Source of the DNA: Saccharicrinis sp963665705
GTDB lineage: Bacteria > Bacteroidota > Bacteroidia > Bacteroidales > Marinilabiliaceae
Assembly (NCBI GenBank): GCA_963665705.1
Contig: OY762448.1
Location: 5,704,001 to 5,768,000 of the forward strand
Reading direction: 5' to 3'
Length of the DNA stretch: 64,000 nucleotides
Made by a program: the position numbers and the translations under genes. Under the pieces are notes generated by a model, which searched no databases, was not told the origin of the DNA, and was given only the letters and a program-made list of their open reading frames with translations. Positions within the stretch are counted from its first letter, which is position 1; each line of letters starts with the position of its first letter. Below, piece by piece: positions 35,288 through 42,933 of this stretch.

Positions 35288-35479
35288 AACTTTAGATTTT
35301 TCGTTATAATCTTAGTTTTCAGACAAATAAATTATATGCTAAAAGTGGGTGCAAATATAATAAAATATTTAATTATTACCATAAAAAGGTAAAATTATTT
35401 TTGGAAATATATAAATATTATTCTCAGTGTTTAAATTAAACTATTTTGCTTTAATTATCAATAGATTAAAAGAAAATAA

Positions 35480-36082
35480 TTATTTCTTACCAGTAAAAAT
35501 TAGGATTTTCTTGACTTTGCATATTGTTGGAATGCTTTTTCCTGTCGCTTCGGCGGTCTTTTGTAAACTCATATTTGCATTTAAACAATTAACTATTGCT
35601 TTATTCTTTACTAGAAAGTCCTCATTACTCAACTTTTTCCGATTGCGAGATTTAGAATATACTCCTTTTGCTTTAGCAATTGCAATTCCCTCGGCTTGTC
35701 TCTTTTTTATACTTTCGCGCTCCATTTGAGCGACATTGGCGAGTAAATCCGTTATGAGTTTGAACATCGGATTAAGACAACCATTGCCAGACAATGCATT
35801 CATACCTAAATCTTCGATAATAATGTTAATGCCTTTCGATGTGATTGAATCAATGGTTTTTTGAATATCCATTGCATTTCGCCCCATTCTATCTATTGAA
35901 TGAACTCGGACAGCGTTTATTTTACCGTTATTAATATCTTTCAGTAATTTAATCCCCTCTTTTCTTTCTGCAAAAGGAATTGTACCACTACATCTATCGA
36001 TATATTGTTTCAGGTTTGTGTTTTCTTGGCGTGCAATATTCTGATCAGCAGTTGAAACTCTAATGTATTTAACTTCCTCCAT
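35480..36082 (-). CDS. Serine recombinase (resolvase/invertase family)
   Basis: 200 aa with the catalytic N-terminal domain: YIRVSTADQN (S10 nucleophile), VRVHSIDRMGRNAMDIQKTI, LLANVAQMERESIKKRQAEGI, and a C-terminal HTH (SLQKTAEATGKSIPTICKVKK). Size fits small resolvases rather than large serine integrases. It may resolve element dimers or invert a segment; no obvious res site with paired inverted repeats was identified beside it. Confidence 0.9.
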   Translation of the reverse strand: MEEVKYIRVSTADQNIARQENTNLKQYIDRCSGTIPFAERKEGIKLLKDINNGKINAVRVHSIDRMGRNAMDIQKTIDSITSKGINIIIEDLGMNALSGNGCLNPMFKLITDLLANVAQMERESIKKRQAEGIAIAKAKGVYSKSRNRKKLSNEDFLVKNKAIVNCLNANMSLQKTAEATGKSIPTICKVKKILIFTGKK

Positions 36083-36229
36083 ATGACATTGTATTTATCA
36101 TAAAGATAACAGTAAAATTATAAGGTAACATGATAATTAGTAGAAAAAAAGTATAAAATCCACTAATAAACAGCTTCTTGCTACTAAAAAGATAAACTAC
36201 ACCTTAGAAATTAATTGAGTAAAAAGATT

Positions 36230-36304
36230 TTGTAAATTTTAATACTCATTTATGTATATTTGTTTCTTTCTCTATTAAAGAGTAGTCGTAGGCAAGCATA
36301 CGAC
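36230..36304 (+). promoter_or_regulatory. Promoter and leader hairpin of 58-aa gene
   Basis: TTG at 36230-36232 and -7 box TATATTTG at 36255-36262, then a hairpin GTCGTA / TACGAC (36285-36290 with 36299-36304) in the leader, 36 bp before the ATG at 36340. Confidence 0.55.
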
Positions 36305-36339
36305 TTTAATTTTTGTTATAATTTTTAAAATTAAAAACC

Positions 36340-36516
36340 ATGAGCATATTAACCATTATTAGCTTAGTGTTATCCATCTCGATGAATAGCATTTTTCTGG
36401 GTAAAGAGCTCTATGGAGTGTTTAGAAAAACTAATAATATTACAGATATTAAATTCTCAGAACACAATTACAAAATGATAGCAGAAACAATTTTAGTTAT
36501 TCAGCTGAAATGCTAA
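36340..36516 (+). CDS. Small hydrophobic N-terminal protein, 58 aa
   Basis: MSILTIISLVLSISMNSIFL starts with a probable TM or export helix, followed by a short polar part (TNNITDIKFSEHNYKMIAE). It has its own promoter, leader hairpin and strong terminator, which supports a real transcript. It could be a small membrane toxin-like peptide. No relative is recognised. Confidence 0.5.
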   Translation: MSILTIISLVLSISMNSIFLGKELYGVFRKTNNITDIKFSEHNYKMIAETILVIQLKC

Positions 36517-36530
36517 CACTCTTAATAGAG

Positions 36531-36556
36531 TAAGCCCCTCTAAGGAGGGGCTTTAA
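36531..36556 (+). terminator. Terminator of 58-aa gene
   Basis: Stem AAGCCCCTC / GAGGGGCTT at about 36532-36553 with a 4-nt loop, followed by a short T/A-rich run. Confidence 0.75.
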
Positions 36557-36601
36557 ACCTTTGTTATAGTAAATCCATATATTATAGCAAGTAACATTTG
36601 A

Positions 36602-37120
36602 CTAATAAATTAACTTTAGATTTGTTAATCTATAAGTCATAGCAGCCTCACTAACCTGAAAAATTAATGCTAATTGAGAAACTGCTTCTTCAACAGTTAA
36701 ATCAGAGTCTAATTTATTTATCTCAGACTTTAACATGAATTCAGGCATTAATAAGTTTGCAGCAAAATAGTTAGCTTCTCTTTCCTTTAGCTTTTCACCT
36801 GAGGATGATTCTTCATTTCTAAAGTTTATTTTTGTTATTGACAAAAACTCATCAGTATCCGTTCTATGAAAAAAATAATGCCCTAATTCATGTGCTAAAG
36901 TAAATCTCTTTCTTACTGGAGATTCATTTCTATTTAAACCAATAATATTTTTTCCATCTTCGGTTAACAACAATCCAGAAACAGTATGTCCAAAATCTCC
37001 CTCCTGCACATAAATACCACTTTTTTCCACTAGTTCATGAACAGGAATAGGTGGATATTCAATTGAATATTCTCTTAAAATATTCAAGGTCTTATTTTGA
37101 ATGTTTTTACGAGTAGCCAT
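36602..37120 (-). CDS. ImmA/IrrE-family metallo-endopeptidase
   Basis: 172 aa, cytosolic. LAHELGHYFFH (H77, E78, H81) and EREANYFAANLLMPEFML (third ligand Glu) are the classical ImmA/IrrE marks. Such peptidases cleave or inactivate XRE repressors to induce mobile elements or stress genes. The XRE gene lies 18 bp upstream in the same operon, so it is the probable substrate. Confidence 0.92.
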   Translation of the reverse strand: MATRKNIQNKTLNILREYSIEYPPIPVHELVEKSGIYVQEGDFGHTVSGLLLTEDGKNIIGLNRNESPVRKRFTLAHELGHYFFHRTDTDEFLSITKINFRNEESSSGEKLKEREANYFAANLLMPEFMLKSEINKLDSDLTVEEAVSQLALIFQVSEAAMTYRLTNLKLIY

Positions 37121-37138
37121 GTTCTGAAATTTGTAAGT

Positions 37139-37495
37139 TTAATCTTTAGTTTTTTTTATACTTGTAGAGATGAATAATCTAATTTTATCTTTCGCTTTTT
37201 CATCTAATACAGACTCATCAATTTTATTCTCAAATTTCTTTTTTATTGTTAAATTGTCACTTATACTTGGCAATCCTTCAAAGAAGAAGTTCATGTCGAC
37301 ATTTCCAAGAACTGAAATTTCATATAATAAATGTACTGATGGTTTGTGCCTATTCTGCTCAATATTTACAATCGAAGCCCGTGATAAAGATAATTTCTCA
37401 GCAAATGCAACTTGGGTTAACCCAAGCTTTTTTCTAAGTTCTTTAATCTTTAAACTAATTTGATTGTAAAATATATCTTGGTATTCAAGGATCAT
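37139..37495 (-). CDS. XRE-family repressor (element II)
   Basis: About 118 aa from ATG 37495 (MILEYQDIFYNQ). I prefer this start to 37546 because the -7 box TACATTTG lies between them on the minus strand. Cro/CI HTH: IKELRKKLGLTQVAFAEKLS and LSRASIVNIEQNRHKPS. The C-terminal part is helical. It forms an operon with the ImmA/IrrE peptidase. It is divergent from the promoter leading to the ubiquitin-like operon and probably controls both directions. Confidence 0.9.
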   Translation of the reverse strand: MILEYQDIFYNQISLKIKELRKKLGLTQVAFAEKLSLSRASIVNIEQNRHKPSVHLLYEISVLGNVDMNFFFEGLPSISDNLTIKKKFENKIDESVLDEKAKDKIRLFISTSIKKTKD

Positions 37496-37501
37496 ATATA
37501 C

Positions 37502-37561
37502 GTTTATATTGCAAATGTACAACTTAATGTTGAAAATTGCAAACATGTTTATATTATAAAC
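37502..37561 (-). promoter_or_regulatory. Promoter and operator of XRE/ImmA operon
   Basis: Minus strand: -33 TTTG at 37540-37543 and -7 TACATTTG at 37512-37519 with a 20-bp spacer. Operator candidates: the odd-length palindrome GTTTATATTATAAAC at 37547-37561 and a half-site GTTTATATT at 37502-37510, which bracket the promoter. Confidence 0.65.
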
Positions 37562-37583
37562 CTATCTATTGTGTTTAAAAAGC

Positions 37584-37613
37584 TTGCACTTTCGTTTTTT
37601 TTTCTTATATTTG
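37584..37613 (+). promoter_or_regulatory. Plus-strand promoter leading towards ubiquitin-like operon II
   Basis: TTG at 37584-37586 and -7 box TATATTTG at 37606-37613 with a 19-bp spacer. It is divergent from the XRE promoter, the same layout as 21045-21075 in element I. Confidence 0.65.
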
Positions 37614-37634
37614 TAATCGGAAATATTTATTTCG

Positions 37635-37706
37635 ATGAATATTTCTATTTCGGATATTTATAATTCAAGGATTTGCAAAGGCAATGTGGATTGTAAAAAC
37701 GAATAA
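37635..37706 (+). CDS. Possible 23-aa leader peptide
   Basis: MNISISDIYNSRICKGNVDC plus three residues. It begins 21 bp after a good promoter and ends 15 bp before the terminator-like hairpin. Its position mirrors the 57-aa gene of element I but it has no sequence likeness to it. It could be chance. Confidence 0.25.
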   Translation: MNISISDIYNSRICKGNVDCKNE

Positions 37707-37721
37707 ATAAGGCATAAAAAA

Positions 37722-37830
37722 ACCAGATCGAAGATCTGGCTTGTATTTTTTTGACATTACTAGGACTGGTAATCCAAAGTAATAATGTCGTGATTGTTCT
37801 AGCACAGCAAACATACGACTTTCTATTTAA
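37722..37830 (+). other. Noncoding module shared with element I (copy 2)
   Basis: Hairpin CCAGATC / GATCTGG ending in GGCTTGTATTTT (37738-37749), a second hairpin with arms GACATTACT and AGTAATAATGTC (about 37753-37789), then GCACAGCAAAC (37802-37812) and TAC. The same order of elements occurs at 21283-21385 upstream of operon I. Confidence 0.5.
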
Positions 37831-38037
37831 AAATCCAAGCTTTCTTCAGTCTAGTAATACTAATTGGATAAATATATTAAATACCAAATTAAGTGTAAAC
37901 TTTAGATTACACACATAATGTGTGTTTATGAACATAATATGGCTAAGCTATAAATCAAATGTTCCTTTTAAATTAGCGCAATTGCGTATTAAAATAGGAT
38001 TACTATATCCTGATTTATTAATCTTATACTGAATATT
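37831..38037. other. Leader region of ubiquitin-like operon II
   Basis: No ORF is supported. It contains the palindrome ACACACATAATGTGTGT at 37909-37925, about 110 bp upstream of the first gene, a possible operator. Confidence 0.45.
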
Positions 38038-38967
38038 ATGAATTTTAAAATATTTATTCATATAAACTCCAGCTTAGAGTATAAAGTAGCAGAAGTGGTA
38101 GAGAATCAAAAAGTTGGGCATTTAATAAAAGATTTCACACCTCAACTTTCAAACCAAAAGGACTTCATGGAAGATGTTGAAATCTATATTGAAAATAGTA
38201 ATGATGATTTAGATAAAGGCATAACAATTAGTGAAGCAGGTATTAAACATGGCGACCATATCTTTATCGGGAGATGTAAGAAGGTGCCAGTAACAATTAG
38301 TTATGCAGGAAGACAATTTCCTGTTTCGGTCAGTCCATCAACTAATATGCTAAAACTAAAAAGAAAAGCTCTTGAACACTTTGGTATTGATAAAGTGAGT
38401 GGAGCAGATCTTCTTTTATGGTTTAAACAAAAACCATTAGATCAACGACAATTAATAGGGTCATTAACTGACTATCCTGCATGTAATGTTGAGTTGGTTT
38501 TAGCAGCAAAGAATGATGTAAACGGAGATCCCTCAAGGGATCTCTTTTTGCATCATACAAATCAATCAAACTATTTATCAGGAGAAATAGAAGAAAGGTG
38601 GGGACTATTGACTCCAATAGATGAAGTCACTTGGCCAATATGTTACATTTGGGTAAAAGATAAAGAAGAAACTAAGTTTACGTTTAAGTTTGACCTAACT
38701 AGCTACCCAAGGCAAGCTCCTACATCTGTAATGTGGGATGCTGAGAAAAATACGATACTTCCTCTTAATTTAAGACCACAACACAATAAAAGATGTATTC
38801 AGATCTTTAAAGACTGGGGTAAACAATGTAATTACTTGCCGTGTGACAGGCTTGCTATTCAAGGACATCATGGGTGGAATACAACTCATTCTAGTTTGAT
38901 CTGGAACCCCAATGAGGACACTATATATAAGTACTTAAATGAATTATATGAAACTTTAAATGCTTAG
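38038..38967 (+). CDS. Fusion of two ubiquitin-like domains and an E2 domain (system II)
   Basis: 309 aa. Two beta-grasp-like segments (about 1-80 and 83-158: FKIFIHINSSLEYKVAEVV, GIKHGDHIFIGR; VPVTISYAGRQFPVSVSP, LLLWFKQKPLDQ). A third part (about 170-309) resembles a classical E2 fold: FTFKFDLTSYPRQAPTSVMW, NLRPQHNKRCIQIFKDW, where C253 aligns with the catalytic Cys of eukaryotic GxxCLDIL-W motifs, then NYLPCDRLAIQGHHGW. Neither Ubl ends in a visible Gly-Gly tail. It overlaps the JAB gene by 8 bp. The combination Ubl, E2, JAB, E1 parallels Bil (bacterial ISG15-like) defence operons, but there the Ubl and E2 are separate proteins. Confidence 0.83.
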   Translation: MNFKIFIHINSSLEYKVAEVVENQKVGHLIKDFTPQLSNQKDFMEDVEIYIENSNDDLDKGITISEAGIKHGDHIFIGRCKKVPVTISYAGRQFPVSVSPSTNMLKLKRKALEHFGIDKVSGADLLLWFKQKPLDQRQLIGSLTDYPACNVELVLAAKNDVNGDPSRDLFLHHTNQSNYLSGEIEERWGLLTPIDEVTWPICYIWVKDKEETKFTFKFDLTSYPRQAPTSVMWDAEKNTILPLNLRPQHNKRCIQIFKDWGKQCNYLPCDRLAIQGHHGWNTTHSSLIWNPNEDTIYKYLNELYETLNA

Positions 38968-39424
38968 TCATATGGAAATATCATACTATAATTGGTGGAA
39001 GCTCATTAGAGGGCTAAGACAAAGGGGTGGTGGAATAAGAGAAAGCGGTGCGTTCTTGCTATGTAGACCAGAAAAAGCAAAGGTTTGTAAAGTAGTTTTC
39101 TATGATCAATTTGATGAAAACGTTTCTGATACAGGTATTATACAATTTAGGGGAGGTAGTAAATTTCATAAATACCTTTCTGATTCTAAATTATCTGTAT
39201 TAGCAGACATACATACTCATCCATCAAATAACACTAACCAAAGTATTTCTGATCAAGAAAACCCAATGATTAGGATAAAAGGACACATTGCGATAATCGC
39301 CCCAAATTATGCACTGAATAAGTTTCTGAATCCATGCCTGTGTTCTATTTATAAATACAAAGGAGAGTTTAAATGGAGTACTATTCCAAAAGTTGAACAT
39401 CCTATTAAATTGACTATAATATAA
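38960..39424 (+). CDS. JAB/JAMM deubiquitinase-like peptidase (system II)
   Basis: 154 aa. JAMM zinc-protease signature: E28 in IRESGAFLL, DIHTHPSNN (H85, H87) and QSISDQE (S95, D98). Start at 38960 overlaps the upstream gene by 8 bp; a second Met (38972) just after that stop is equally possible. It is expected to cleave Ubl precursors or conjugates, possibly releasing Ubl from the E2 fusion. Its stop and the E1 start share one base. Confidence 0.9.
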   Translation: MLSHMEISYYNWWKLIRGLRQRGGGIRESGAFLLCRPEKAKVCKVVFYDQFDENVSDTGIIQFRGGSKFHKYLSDSKLSVLADIHTHPSNNTNQSISDQENPMIRIKGHIAIIAPNYALNKFLNPCLCSIYKYKGEFKWSTIPKVEHPIKLTII

Positions 39425-40755
39425 TGGACTTAGATAAAATCAACAGGCAAGCTATAGCAATTGCCAACTCAAGAGACATAGAGCCCAGTGAGGCTTTATC
39501 CATCATGAATAAAACACATGTGACATTAATTGGAAACCATACCTTGAATGAAAGTATTAATCTTCAAGTATCACTTTTGACAACCCTAAACATAATGGGA
39601 AGAGTTTGCTTAGGAGGAGTCAATGTTTCAATTCCAGATAATATCCCGAATTTAACCAAATTTAAGGGGACATCCTTTAATGAATTGGTTTCTCAATATG
39701 GCGGGAAAATCGGTTCCAAAAACGAAGGCTTATACAGGATTGTTTTTGGAATGCCTTGTCCTGATGAAAATTCAATAGAAAGCATTTCAAACGGGTGGCA
39801 AGGAGGAATCAACTTCTATGGACAAAGAAGGGTTCTGTTAAATGATCAACCCAACAATGTTTTACTAGGCTCAATTATTTCTGCTTCATTAGCATCTTAT
39901 TTTATGACAAATAAGATATATGGGATTATTGAAAACCTTTTGGAAATGAATACAGGTTTATCGTTATGGAATCTACAGGCTGATAATGATTGGTATAGAG
40001 ATGAATATCAAGGTGTTGACAATCCATATTTACCAGATAGCTTATGGACTTTAGGATTAGGTCATTTAGGTCAAGCTTATTTATGGACCCTTGGGTTTTT
40101 ACCATTCAAATCACCGGAATCAACAAAAATTCTTCTTCAAGACATGGATATTATTGGAGACGAAAATATAGGTTCACAGGTCTTATCTAGATCAATAGAT
40201 GTAGGTCGACCAAAAACACGTGTATGTTGTTCTTTTTTGGAAAACTTAGGTTTTAAAACTCAGCTTATCGAAAAACCATATCAAAAAGAAGACCTTCTTC
40301 AAGAATGGATGAAGGAGTACCCATTTGTTTTAAATGGTGTTGATAACGTTAAAACAAGAAAGGGTATTTTGAAAGATAAACTAAAGCTTTTTCTGGATGG
40401 TGGCACAAACGGAAGTTCCGACCTTTTTGATTCTTTTACCCTTAAGAATGTAAAAAGCATTAACAAAACACCCAATGAAATTTGGGGCTCTAAAGAATTG
40501 TCTGATGTTGTACTTCATAAGAATTTGTATGAAAGGTATAATAAGAAATATGATTGCGGGGTATTGTCCAATGTGGGTATATCAACTCCATACGTTGGAA
40601 TGTTTGGAGCTTCAATTGTTATATCTGAATTAGTTAGAGCTTTAAATAAAGGACCTAAATACACTATTGTATCACTTCAGATGCGAGATTTGCTTTCTGC
40701 TGATGTAATTTCGAACGGTAATTATGAAGACGAATTGCTAAGATATAGCCTTTGA
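39424..40755 (+). CDS. E1-like (ThiF-fold) activating enzyme (system II)
   Basis: 443 aa. The N-terminal part (1-200) is a family-specific or inactive adenylation half (VTLIGNHTLNESINLQVSLL). The nucleotide-binding part has LWTLGLGHLGQAYLW (GxGxxG), LLQDMDIIGDENIGSQVLSR and PFVLNGVDNVKTRKGIL. A candidate catalytic Cys is C378 in KKYDCGVLSNVG. It is translationally coupled to the JAB gene (TAATG overlap) and the operon ends at a very strong terminator. It resembles BilD-type E1 proteins rather than the JAB-fused E1 of element I. Confidence 0.88.
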   Translation: MDLDKINRQAIAIANSRDIEPSEALSIMNKTHVTLIGNHTLNESINLQVSLLTTLNIMGRVCLGGVNVSIPDNIPNLTKFKGTSFNELVSQYGGKIGSKNEGLYRIVFGMPCPDENSIESISNGWQGGINFYGQRRVLLNDQPNNVLLGSIISASLASYFMTNKIYGIIENLLEMNTGLSLWNLQADNDWYRDEYQGVDNPYLPDSLWTLGLGHLGQAYLWTLGFLPFKSPESTKILLQDMDIIGDENIGSQVLSRSIDVGRPKTRVCCSFLENLGFKTQLIEKPYQKEDLLQEWMKEYPFVLNGVDNVKTRKGILKDKLKLFLDGGTNGSSDLFDSFTLKNVKSINKTPNEIWGSKELSDVVLHKNLYERYNKKYDCGVLSNVGISTPYVGMFGASIVISELVRALNKGPKYTIVSLQMRDLLSADVISNGNYEDELLRYSL

Positions 40756-40783
40756 GCTAGTTAATTTATCTATCGTAAAAGAT

Positions 40784-40822
40784 GGTTTTCATGAAGCTAT
40801 TTAGCTTCATGAAAACCAATTA
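40784..40822 (+). terminator. Terminator of ubiquitin-like operon II
   Basis: Perfect 15-bp stem GGTTTTCATGAAGCT / AGCTTCATGAAAACC (40784-40798 with 40803-40817), 4-nt loop. It isolates the operon from the endonuclease gene. Confidence 0.88.
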
Positions 40823-40892
40823 ATTGTATCAACATTTTTTTTAATGTCTATAAATACCTAGCTTTAAACATAATTCTATATCCTAAAAAAAG

Positions 40893-41906
40893 ATGAAACT
40901 TACCTTTATCATCCTAATATTACGTATGTATAATATTTTACCAGCCCAAATCCCCAGTGGATATTATGATACAGCTCTAAACTTAACGGGTACAGCTCTA
41001 AAAAATGTTTTGAATGACATAATTTCTAGTCATACCGAATATAGTTATACTTCTTCATGTACCGATACCTGGGATATTCTAAAGGAATCAGATAAAGACC
41101 CTAATAATCCAGATAACGTGATTCTTTTCTACACAAATAGAAGTGTTAATGCTGCCCAAGAATATAATAATGGTTCAGGTTGGAGTAGGGAACATGTTTG
41201 GGCTAAATCAAGAGATGATTTTGGAACACGAAGAGGAGCAGGTACTGACTGTCATCACTTAAGACCTGCTGATATTTCAGTCAATTCAACCCGATCAAAT
41301 AGAGCCTTCTTTAACGGAGGTTCGGAAGTTTGGGATGAGGGAATATTTACAGGTTGTTATCTCGGTACAAGTTTCACCTTTGAACCAAGGGACGATATAA
41401 AAGGAGATGTTGCCAGAATGATATTCTATATGGCTACTCGATACGAAGGAGAAAATGGAGAGGTTGACCTTGAACTAACCGAAGAGGTTCTCGGAAACAC
41501 CGACAAACAACCTCTTCATGGTGTTTTATCTACCTTATTAGAATGGCATAAAAATGATCCCGTAGATGATTTCGAGAATAATCGAAATGAAGTAGTTTAT
41601 TCATACCAGAATAACAGGAATCCCTTTATAGATCACCCTGAATACGTTGAATTAATTTGGGGAGGAACTTCACCTGTTCATACCATCAAAGAATCAGAAA
41701 TATGTATCTATACAATTGGCAATCAAATCAAGATTCTGTCGCCCATTGTCCCAATTAACAAGGTCGAAGTATTTAGCATTACAGGAAAGAAAGAACTATT
41801 ATTTACCTTTGGAGGATTAAAAGAAACCGTTGTCGAACTTAATTCGTACCAAGGTCTTTGTATTGTCCGAATTAACGATTCAGTTACTGGCAAAGCAGTA
41901 CTTTAA
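40893..41906 (+). CDS. Secreted endonuclease I with T9SS-like C-terminal domain
   Basis: 337 aa. N-terminal signal peptide (to about residue 19), then the EndA/NucM-family nuclease domain: GWSREHVWAKSRDDFG, TDCHHLRPADISVNSTRSNRAFF, GDVARMIFYMATRYE. The last 75 residues (IGNQIKILSPIVPINKVEVFSITGKKELL and VVELNSYQGLCIVRI) resemble the beta-sandwich sorting domain of the type IX secretion system, so the enzyme is probably exported to the surface or medium to degrade DNA. It is unusual cargo for an integrative element and is followed 37 bp later by an SH3-domain protein. Confidence 0.88.
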   Translation: MKLTFIILILRMYNILPAQIPSGYYDTALNLTGTALKNVLNDIISSHTEYSYTSSCTDTWDILKESDKDPNNPDNVILFYTNRSVNAAQEYNNGSGWSREHVWAKSRDDFGTRRGAGTDCHHLRPADISVNSTRSNRAFFNGGSEVWDEGIFTGCYLGTSFTFEPRDDIKGDVARMIFYMATRYEGENGEVDLELTEEVLGNTDKQPLHGVLSTLLEWHKNDPVDDFENNRNEVVYSYQNNRNPFIDHPEYVELIWGGTSPVHTIKESEICIYTIGNQIKILSPIVPINKVEVFSITGKKELLFTFGGLKETVVELNSYQGLCIVRINDSVTGKAVL

Positions 41907-41943
41907 CTGATGCAATAATAACTCAAACATAAACTAACTAAGC

Positions 41944-42354
41944 ATGAAACATCAACTACTATTAGCCCTATTTTTAGGGATTGTATCTTTAACCGTAACT
42001 GCTCAAAAAGACAGAGTTTATCACGTTACTTCTAAAACCTTAAACCTAAGAGAAGAAGCATCAAAAAGCTCTGAGGTAATTAAGAAGCTTAATCAGCATG
42101 ACAATGTAATCATACTAGGTGATTCTAATGGAATCGATTGGTGTAAGGTCAAAATCAACGGTACTGAAGGATATGTAAGTAAGAAGTATATTTCAGAAGG
42201 GAAATGTGTTATTCGTACCTATACTGTTAGAGTTGGTGCAGTTTGCAAGGATGGAACGTTAAGCAGTGCAACGGGAAGAGGTGCATGTTCTCATCATGGC
42301 GGTGTTGCTAGATGGAGAACCCAAACCAAGAAATCGGTTAGTATTGAAAAGTAA
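41944..42354 (+). CDS. Exported SH3b / DUF3761 protein
   Basis: 136 aa. Signal peptide ending TVTA-Q (about 20), a bacterial SH3 domain (about 24-85: TLNLREEASKSSEVIKKL, NGTEGYVSKKYI), and the short cysteine-containing motif GAVCKDGTLSSATGRGACSH of DUF3761. This motif often follows nuclease or SH3 domains in secreted proteins. It is likely co-transcribed with endonuclease I and may bind the cell wall or assist the nuclease. Confidence 0.82.
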   Translation: MKHQLLLALFLGIVSLTVTAQKDRVYHVTSKTLNLREEASKSSEVIKKLNQHDNVIILGDSNGIDWCKVKINGTEGYVSKKYISEGKCVIRTYTVRVGAVCKDGTLSSATGRGACSHHGGVARWRTQTKKSVSIEK

Positions 42355-42393
42355 CTCAAAATTTCAGGGTGATTGGCTATTATGGAGTCAGTC

Positions 42394-42413
42394 GGGGAGG
42401 CTCACGCCTCCCT
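42394..42413 (+). terminator. Terminator of nuclease/SH3 operon
   Basis: GC-rich stem GGGAGGC / GCCTCCC (42395-42401 with 42406-42412), 4-nt loop. There is no long T-run, so strength is uncertain. Confidence 0.6.
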
Positions 42414-42423
42414 ATCAATTTCA

Positions 42424-42590
42424 TCCCAATACCAACTAAGGCCGTATTCGTCTGGTACGTAGGGTCTCACTTTTTAATTAAAAATATTTTTACTCTTTTT
42501 TTGTTTTAAGTTTTTCATTAGTTTGGACTCCCCATAAAGGCTAACATGAAGAAAATTGAAAAAAATTATGTTCCTTCCTTTTTAAAGTGA
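42424..42590 (+). repeat. Diverged direct repeat A (copy 1)
   Basis: Shares with 45557-45722 the ordered blocks CCAAT, GGC-GTATTCGTCT, TACGTA, GTCTCA, TTTTTACTCTTTT, and later CCTTCCTT. The two copies flank the minus-strand gene block 42685-45362. Confidence 0.65.
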
Positions 42591-42684
42591 TTACAAATTT
42601 CTAGATTTTAGAGATTTAAATTGAAATCAAAGATTCTAAATAGTTATAAATAAAAATTATCAGCTTAAGTAAGCAACGACTGTT
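42591..42684. other. Spacer
   Basis: AT-rich, no feature recognised. Confidence 0.5.
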
Positions 42685-42918
42685 TTAGTCTTCGTCACAC
42701 ACTATTTCATAATAGAAGATTAATTCGCCGTTTGGTCCCCTCTTACTTTTTCTTACTAGTCTACATTTAGGAGTATTACTACCTTCAAAACTAACTTCTT
42801 TTATTGAGTTAGTGGAAATTTCTTCATCAACGTTCAGTTTTCCTAACGCTTTGTTTAGTTCTTCCAACTTCTGAAAAACTTCTCCAAAGTCTTCATTATT
42901 CAATTCTTTTATTTTCAT
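42685..42918 (-). CDS. Hypothetical small protein, 77 aa
   Basis: MKIKELNNEDFGEVFQKLEE begins an acidic helical N-terminal half, followed by a Ser/Lys/Arg-rich half with two cysteines (KCRLVRKSKRG, EIVCDED). No family is recognised. It lies 15 bp downstream of the lipoprotein gene and is probably the last gene of that operon. Its leader-plus-tail look is vaguely like a peptide precursor, but no maturation genes are nearby. Confidence 0.6.
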   Translation of the reverse strand: MKIKELNNEDFGEVFQKLEELNKALGKLNVDEEISTNSIKEVSFEGSNTPKCRLVRKSKRGPNGELIFYYEIVCDED

Positions 42919-42933
42919 AATGTTTAGATTTTA

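Noticed and set aside
42685..42918. RiPP precursor peptide
   Set aside because: Leader/core look is weak and there are no maturation, protease or ABC-transporter genes nearby.
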